Of a stretch of DNA of 9,894 bases, positions 5,671 through 9,894 are shown piece by piece (positions within the stretch are counted from its first letter, which is position 1; each line of letters starts with the position of its first letter). This stretch comes from Gemmatimonadota bacterium (GTDB taxonomy: Bacteria; Gemmatimonadota; Gemmatimonadetes; Gemmatimonadales; Gemmatimonadaceae). The notes under the pieces are model-generated. The model saw only the letters and a program-made list of their open reading frames with translations. It searched no databases and had not been told where the DNA came from. Where the stretch lies: NCBI GenBank assembly GCA_028287205.1, contig JAQBQC010000155.1:1-9894 (forward strand), read 5' to 3'. Both the position numbers and the translations under genes were made by a program.

Positions 5671-5698
5671 AAGATAAAGAGAAACTAATATTGCACAA
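5671..5698 (-). promoter_or_regulatory. Candidate sigma70-type promoter for the membrane protein gene
   Basis: On the minus strand TTGTGC (5693-5698) and TATCTT (5671-5676) are separated by 16 bases within the most AT-rich part of the gap after the glycoside hydrolase gene. The -10 matches the consensus at 4 of 6 places and the -35 at 3 of 6. Transcription would start near 5664, leaving a leader of about 115 bases. Confidence 0.3.
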
Positions 5699-5715
5699 GA
5701 CGTCGTTCGGGAACT

Positions 5716-7965
5716 TCAGCGCGCGAGATCGGCGACCTCGAATGGACGCCCCACGGTGGACGAATGCGCCTCGCCATCCACCGTTATCCGCACGTGCTCG
5801 CCATCAATCCGGACGCCGACCGTACGCCCGCGTACGCGCACACCCATGATTTCCGCGCGCTCGAGCGCGAATGGGAACGGATCGATCGTGATCCCGCCAT
5901 CGTGCGGGCGGATCCCCATTACGTACGAGATGATGTGGTCGGCCACCCAGGAGCGCTGCACGTCGTCGAGCGCGCGATAGACCGAGCCCTGCCCCGTGAG
6001 CGGGTTGTAGTGCTCGAAGGCGTTCGGGCGTCCCAGATCGCCGTCGTGAAACATCATCCGCACGAAGCGCCGGAGAAATAGCGCAGCCTCCTCCCGCAAC
6101 GCCGGCGCGTGCGACGCGGCCGAGGCGAGCGCATCCATCACGGCGCTGTTCACCGCGGGCCACACGCGACCATTCCACGGCTGCGACTGACGCTGTCCCT
6201 TCCACTCTCCGTACGCGCTGAAGAGTGGGTCGTCCACCGCCGTCACCGGAAGCGGAAAGGGCGTCCAGAATTCTCCGGGGTCGAGCAGGTGGCGCTCGAG
6301 GCCGGAGATGTGGTTGGCCGAAACGAGATCCGTCGCGTACGGATAGAACGCGTGCGCAGTCTTCACACGCGTGCGCTCGCCGCTCGCGGGATCGACATCG
6401 GAAAACATCTCATCGTCCGCACTCCACATGCGCGAGCGGAGCGCCGTTGCGATGCGCTCGCGGATCACCCGCCAGCGCCGCGCATCGGGCGGATGGCCGG
6501 CGCGCTCCGCCATCGTCTCCAGCGCGCGCACGAGCGCATAGGCGTACGTGGTGACGTCGACGCCCTTCAGGCGCGAGCCGCGCGTGAGCTCATCGCGTGC
6601 GCCGCCCGGATCCACTCCCTCGAACCGCGAGGAGTGGCGCTCGCCCACCTCTCGCGGCGACACGATGTCGAGCATCCCCGACGATTCCTCATCGCGCGCG
6701 TGCATCACCCAGTCGGCGTACCGCGACAACGGCCCGTACATCTCGCGCAGAAACGCATCGTCGGGCCACGCGGCGTCGAGCGCGAGAATCGCGTCGCCCC
6801 AATTGGCCTGCGAAACGCCGAGCTCTGACCGGTGATCAGCAAAGATGCGCGCGGGGATGCTGCCGTCCTCGCGCTGATGCGAGAAGAGTCCGCGCACCAC
6901 ACCGCGCGCGAAGTCGGGCGAGTCGAGCCAGCGCAGCTCACGCACGTGCGCCGGCGCGGCCAGCGCCGAGGGCGTGTGCAGCTCGCCGATGCCCTCGCAG
7001 ATTGCCGGCGCACCGATCGCACCGGCATCGTGCTCGATGGCGTTGAGCCACAGCCCGTACCACCGGTACCAATAGTAGTGCTCGAGATATGGATCCGAGC
7101 AGCGAAAGTCCGGAGCGCGCGCAAATCGCTCGTTCCACCGGCGCCGGCTCGCACCGCCGAGCGTTGCAGCGTGCGCGGGAACGGCGGCGCTCGAGGACGC
7201 GATCACCACCGGCGGCGCTTCCGCCATTCGACCTCCACGCTGCGGGAGCTCGAGCGGAGTGAGACGCATGGCGAAGGTGCTCCACGCACCATCCGTGGTC
7301 ACGGCGAGCGATCGATGCACGGCGCCGAACAACATGGCGTTGGTCGCATTCCCCTCTATGCGCACCTCGCGCGGCAGTCCCTCGCCCGCCCACTTCTCCA
7401 CGAACGGTGTCAGCTCCCAGCGCGGCGCATTGGGCACGCGAGCCGCGAGGTACCCCGCCCAGCTCGCGGTATCGCCGTAGCACGCCAGCTCTGCGCGCAC
7501 CGGCAGCGACTCACCGCGATCGTCGTAGATGGTAGTGTGAAAGGAGAACCCGCCATCATACCGCACGGAGCTTCGATCGATGTCGGCGGCATCGCGCGCA
7601 GTCCACGCGATGAGATTGAGTGGCACGTGTCGAAGCCCCTGCACCAGCCACTCCGACGCGAACACACCGTCCGGCTGCACCGTGCGCACCTCGCTCGCCA
7701 TCATTCCGTTCGCGAGGCGGTAGTCCACCGTCAGCTCCGCGGGCGTCCACCGTCGCGCGATCGGACGCATCGCGATCTCGCGCCCGTCCGCGTCGACGGC
7801 GCTCACCGTGAAGAGCGGCGCGAATGAATAGTGGTGCAGCGTGGCCTCGTCCCAGAATCCGGGCGAGTCGAGCCACCGCGGAAAGGGTGGCGCGTACGCG
7901 ATGCCGTCGGTGGCCGAGAGAAACCACTTGTCGGCGCGCGCGAGCAGTGCGAGTGGATCGCTCAT
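5716..7965 (-). CDS. (alpha/alpha)6-barrel glycoside hydrolase, GH63/MGH1-like
   Basis: The ATG at 7963-7965 gives 749 residues; a GTG one codon upstream is possible, and a longer frame to 8046 would run into the peroxiredoxin gene. Residues 1 to about 270 look like a beta-rich N-terminal domain. The helical barrel spans about 285-680, with DPYLEHYYWYRWYG (291-304), QREDGSIPARI (364-374), QANWGDA (386-392), RLKGVDVTTYAY (465-476), PWNGRVWPAVN (596-606) and FEHYNPLTGQG (650-660). The last two resemble GH63/mannosylglycerate-hydrolase-like motifs, and Glu651 is my candidate general base. The segment VSPREVGERHSSRFEGVD (435-452) takes the place of the acid-bearing loop, but I cannot assign the acid securely. 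A short beta tail ends the protein. No signal peptide is seen, so it is probably cytoplasmic. The substrate is unknown; alpha-linked glucosides or mannosides are plausible. It follows the peroxiredoxin by 19 bases without a clear ribosome binding site. Confidence 0.83.
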   Translation of the reverse strand: MSDPLALLARADKWFLSATDGIAYAPPFPRWLDSPGFWDEATLHHYSFAPLFTVSAVDADGREIAMRPIARRWTPAELTVDYRLANGMMASEVRTVQPDGVFASEWLVQGLRHVPLNLIAWTARDAADIDRSSVRYDGGFSFHTTIYDDRGESLPVRAELACYGDTASWAGYLAARVPNAPRWELTPFVEKWAGEGLPREVRIEGNATNAMLFGAVHRSLAVTTDGAWSTFAMRLTPLELPQRGGRMAEAPPVVIASSSAAVPAHAATLGGASRRRWNERFARAPDFRCSDPYLEHYYWYRWYGLWLNAIEHDAGAIGAPAICEGIGELHTPSALAAPAHVRELRWLDSPDFARGVVRGLFSHQREDGSIPARIFADHRSELGVSQANWGDAILALDAAWPDDAFLREMYGPLSRYADWVMHARDEESSGMLDIVSPREVGERHSSRFEGVDPGGARDELTRGSRLKGVDVTTYAYALVRALETMAERAGHPPDARRWRVIRERIATALRSRMWSADDEMFSDVDPASGERTRVKTAHAFYPYATDLVSANHISGLERHLLDPGEFWTPFPLPVTAVDDPLFSAYGEWKGQRQSQPWNGRVWPAVNSAVMDALASAASHAPALREEAALFLRRFVRMMFHDGDLGRPNAFEHYNPLTGQGSVYRALDDVQRSWVADHIISYVMGIRPHDGGITIDPFPFALERAEIMGVRVRGRTVGVRIDGEHVRITVDGEAHSSTVGRPFEVADLAR

Positions 7966-7984
7966 CACGCCGCGCGCGCCGCGG

Positions 7985-8467
7985 TCAGGCCGGCACGGCG
8001 GTGATCTGCTCCAGAATCTCCGCGTTCGAGCGCTTGAGCCCCGCACTGGTCTCTACGTGCGCCCATTCTATCCTGCCATCCAGCCCAACCAGAAAGTACG
8101 CGCGCGCCGAATAGAACTTGTCCGCGAGCAGCACGCCGTACGCTCGCGAGATGTCACGCTTGAAATCGCTCACGAGGTCGACACGCATGTGATACTTCGC
8201 CTTGAACTCCCTGAGTGTGGGCACGGAGTCGACGCTGATCGGCATCACTTCGACATCCTTTCCGCTGAACTGATCGAAGTCCGCGGAGAAGTCGCACAGC
8301 TCCGTCGTGCAGGTGGACGTGAAGGCGAGGGGAAAGAACGCGATCAGCACGCGCTTCTTTGACTGAAAGGACGACAGCGTCACCGGCTGGCCACTCGTGG
8401 AATCGGCGGTGAAGTCTGGTGCTCGATCGCCGGCGGCGGGTGGCGTGACAGTGGTGAGGCTGGACAT
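7985..8467 (-). CDS. bcp: Thiol peroxidase of the PrxQ/BCP type
   Basis: This is a 160-residue thioredoxin-fold peroxidase that should reduce hydrogen peroxide and organic hydroperoxides in the cytoplasm. The peroxidatic motif PLAFTSTC (46-53) fits PxxxTxxC with Cys53. A second cysteine at 58 gives C-x4-C, the intrasubunit resolving pair of alpha-type PrxQ/BCP enzymes. Upstream, GDRAPDFTADSTSG is the usual N-terminal strand; downstream, VEVMPISVDSVPTLREF and ARAYFLVGLDGRIEW fit the fold and contain the conserved Arg region. The ATG at 8465-8467 is chosen over an in-frame start at 8554, because homologous sequence begins just after it and AGG lies about 9 bases upstream. The same direction and a 19-base gap suggest cotranscription with the glycoside hydrolase. 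Confidence 0.93.
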   Translation of the reverse strand: MSSLTTVTPPAAGDRAPDFTADSTSGQPVTLSSFQSKKRVLIAFFPLAFTSTCTTELCDFSADFDQFSGKDVEVMPISVDSVPTLREFKAKYHMRVDLVSDFKRDISRAYGVLLADKFYSARAYFLVGLDGRIEWAHVETSAGLKRSNAEILEQITAVPA

Positions 8468-8587
8468 CGGCAGAACCTGAAAAGTGGTGAGCGGGAAGGT
8501 AGAGGCGGCCAATCGAGCGAGCAAGGACGCGCGGGCCGCGGAGCCGCCGCCCAAACTGCAGCGTGTCAGGCATCCTGCCGGAATACT

Positions 8588-8616
8588 CTGTTACCAATCA
8601 AGCCGGTCTGTCACAA
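8588..8616 (-). promoter_or_regulatory. Weak candidate promoter for the peroxiredoxin gene
   Basis: On the minus strand TTGTGA (8611-8616) and TAACAG (8588-8593) are 17 bases apart, about 120 bases upstream of the peroxiredoxin ATG. Matches to the sigma70 consensus are modest (4 of 6 and 3 of 6). The -35 overlaps the edge of the long palindrome at 8615-8749. Confidence 0.2.
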
Positions 8617-8749
8617 CACAAGCACTAACAATTTGACAAGACGACAAAGACGGACGAAGACGGACACGGACGGAGAACTGCGACCCGGAGTCCTTTTTTG
8701 TCCGTTGAATCCGTTTCTGTCTGTATCTCACATAGTTAGTGCTCGTGTT
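8615..8749. repeat. Long imperfect palindrome filling the intergenic gap
   Basis: The outer arms AACACAAGCACTAAC (8615-8629) and GTTAGTGCTCGTGTT (8735-8749) match in inverted orientation at 14 of 15 positions. In the same register 8634-8653 and 8711-8730 match at 13 of 20, and with a one-base shift ACGGACA (8660-8666) pairs with 8699-8705. The left half also carries a 10-bp tandem repeat, AAGACGGAC at 8647-8655 and 8657-8665. The whole 135 bases could fold into one long hairpin in either strand's RNA. It contains no gene. It could be a decayed MITE-like or REP-like element, or a long terminator-type structure between the CopD and peroxiredoxin genes. I see no target-site duplication at its edges. 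Confidence 0.6.
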
Positions 8750-8765
8750 CCGCGCGCCACGTTCG

Positions 8766-9713
8766 CTAGACGCGCGCGGATGTCGGCGCGACGGCGGTGG
8801 GGATCGATCTCACCGCCGGAGTCATCTCGTCTTCCGAATCCGGCGGCGATGTCCCCACCAGTATGGCCGTAAGAATCACCACCACCACACCGATCGTAAG
8901 CTCGACCGCGGCGCTCTTCCGCAGCAGCGAGATCGCATCCGGATTCGTGAGTCGCGGCTTGATGACGAGCCAGTTGAATGCACCGACCAACGCCATCAGC
9001 GAGATCACAACGAGCTTTCGAAGGAGCGCCTGCCCGTATTGCGTCTGCCAGAGCGCAGACACGGTGGGCAGGTGAGACCACGCGGCAACGACGCCGGTGA
9101 TCGCGAGCGTCGTCGCGCAGAGAAGCGCGAACGTCGAGAACGCGTTGATGAGCTCCGACGCCGCGTGGCTTCGGCGCTCGACGGGAAGCATGAGCACCGT
9201 CCGCAGCCCGATCGTCGCGACGACGAGCAGCGTTCCGAGCCATCCTCCGGCAGCCATCGCGTGAATGGTGTCGAGCGTGACGTGCAGCATCGGGCTCGAC
9301 ACCGAGGTGGCGTGACCAGTGAGCGAGAAGGAGAGCGCGACCGCAATCGTGCCGACGGCAATCACACGCCAGGCCGAGCGACGTCGGCGTCCGAAGATCA
9401 GCCCTCCGGCGATGACCAGCGTGCCCACCGCGCCCACGAGCCATCCCCATCCCCACAGCGTTTCCTCGAGCAGCGGCGCGATGACGAGCGACTCGCCCTC
9501 GCCGAGCATGAATCCCTGCGCGAGCAGCCGCGCGACCATCGCGAACGCCAGGATCACCGTGGCCCAGCGCGCGAGCAGCCGCGTGGACGGCACGACCGCC
9601 GACAGCTCGAGGTAGCTGCCGGAGAGATGCGAGACGCGAGTGGCGATGAGGAGAATGAACGCGCACGAGCCGATGACCAGCATCGCGGAGAGATACATCA
9701 CCGCGCGGACCAC
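8766..9713 (-). CDS. copD: CopD-family copper-handling membrane protein
   Basis: From the GTG at 9711-9713 the protein has 315 residues and about eight hydrophobic segments. CopD/PcoD/YcnJ proteins sit in the inner membrane and are linked to copper uptake or resistance. Family hallmarks are visible: SLTGHA with His134, a segment with His144 and His151 reading HVTLDTIHAMAAGGWLGTLL, then FSTFALLCATTLAITGVV, WSHL, QYGQALLRKL and GAFNWLVIKPRL, ending near LVGTSPP. No CopC domain is attached and no copC gene is beside it. The start is uncertain: the frame stays open upstream to the tRNA, and the translated upstream sequence is hydrophobic and plausible (DSPAYVVVRAVMYL), but it contains no ATG, GTG or TTG. 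The GTG has no good ribosome binding site. Confidence 0.85.
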   Translation of the reverse strand: MVRAVMYLSAMLVIGSCAFILLIATRVSHLSGSYLELSAVVPSTRLLARWATVILAFAMVARLLAQGFMLGEGESLVIAPLLEETLWGWGWLVGAVGTLVIAGGLIFGRRRRSAWRVIAVGTIAVALSFSLTGHATSVSSPMLHVTLDTIHAMAAGGWLGTLLVVATIGLRTVLMLPVERRSHAASELINAFSTFALLCATTLAITGVVAAWSHLPTVSALWQTQYGQALLRKLVVISLMALVGAFNWLVIKPRLTNPDAISLLRKSAAVELTIGVVVVILTAILVGTSPPDSEDEMTPAVRSIPTAVAPTSARV

Positions 9714-9824
9714 GACGTACGCCGGAGAATCGACGCCGAAGGCGGGTGCGGAGTCCGACAGCGCTCCAGCTAGTGCAACCGCCCCGCAGAGATGAGGCAG
9801 CAGAGTCGATCCGTGGAGAAAGAA

Positions 9825-9894
9825 TGGAGCGTGCGAGGCTCGAACTCGCGACCTTTCGGTTGCAAACCGAATGCTCTCCCAACTGAGCTAACGC
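9825..9894 (-). tRNA. tRNA-Ala(UGC), first 3 bases beyond the window
   Basis: Seventy of 73 bases are present. Reading the minus strand: acceptor bases 4-7 (GCGT), D-arm GCTC/GAGC, anticodon stem TTCGG/CCGAA with loop TTTGCAA giving anticodon TGC, variable loop AGGTC, T-arm GCGAG/CTCGC with TTCGAGC loop, then acceptor ACGCTCC and discriminator A. Base 70 is U, as required for the G3:U70 identity pair of alanine tRNA; base 3 itself is outside the window. CCA is not encoded. Confidence 0.95.

Noticed and set aside
5551..5676. c-di-GMP or fluoride riboswitch in the membrane protein leader
   Set aside because: The characteristic conserved strings of those classes are absent; only generic pairing is seen.
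8468..8554. N-terminal extension of the peroxiredoxin by 29 residues
   Set aside because: The fold's first strand begins just after the downstream ATG, and the extension is a basic, Ala/Gly/Ser-rich sequence without a signal-peptide pattern I trust.
8675..8705. Rho-independent terminator on the plus strand ending in TTTTTT
   Set aside because: The stem immediately before the T-run is only about 4 bp, and no plus-strand gene precedes it.
8728..9882. Minus-strand frame of 384 codons covering copD and the tRNA
   Set aside because: It runs through most of the tRNA and yields an Arg/Ala-rich product; the overlapping frame with eight membrane segments is clearly the real gene.
9825..9894. tRNA as an attachment site of an integrated element
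   Set aside because: No integrase and no direct repeat of the tRNA 3' end are visible in the window.

Overview
The window is GC-rich DNA (my impression is low-to-mid 60s percent GC) from a diderm bacterium, since it encodes an outer-membrane secretin of a Tad/Flp pilus. Gene style and gene neighbours would fit a soil-type Gemmatimonadota or another high-GC environmental lineage. That placement is an inference from general resemblance, not from a database match. Every gene I can support lies on the minus strand, so the natural reading direction is from 9894 down to 1. The long plus-strand open frames are shadows of these genes.

Right end (9894 to about 8468): a tRNA-Ala(UGC) cut by the window edge, then a CopD-family copper-handling membrane protein, then an intergenic stretch built largely of one long imperfect palindrome (8615-8749) whose outer 15-bp arms match at 14 positions.

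Middle (8467 to 5032): a PrxQ/BCP-type thiol peroxidase with a C-x4-C redox pair. It is followed 19 bases later by a ~749-residue (alpha/alpha)6-barrel glycoside hydrolase related to the GH63/mannosylglycerate-hydrolase-like group. After a possibly structured leader comes an unrecognised four-helix membrane protein of about 172 residues. Positions 4647-5031 contain no gene I can support but hold the presumed promoter and leader of the pilus operon.

Left half (4646 to 1): a Tad pilus operon in the order flp, flp, flp, cpaA/tadV (prepilin peptidase), tadE (pseudopilin), cpaB/rcpC, cpaC/rcpA (secretin) and cpaE/tadZ (localisation ATPase), which runs off the left edge. The genes are tightly packed, with ATGA stop/start overlaps at two junctions. 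By analogy with known tad loci, the cpaF/tadA motor ATPase and the tadB/tadC platform genes should follow beyond position 1. The pathway logic is complete for this half: CpaA cleaves the Flp and TadE leaders, Flp subunits form the fibre, CpaC forms the outer-membrane channel with CpaB as partner, and CpaE localises assembly.

I saw no insertion sequence, CRISPR array, phage gene or rRNA. The pilus operon itself is a recognised system. The less usual points are small: paired cysteines in all three pilins, a divergent third pilin, hairpins at the pilin gene boundaries, an intragenic GC-alternating inverted repeat, and the long palindrome near 8.7 kb.
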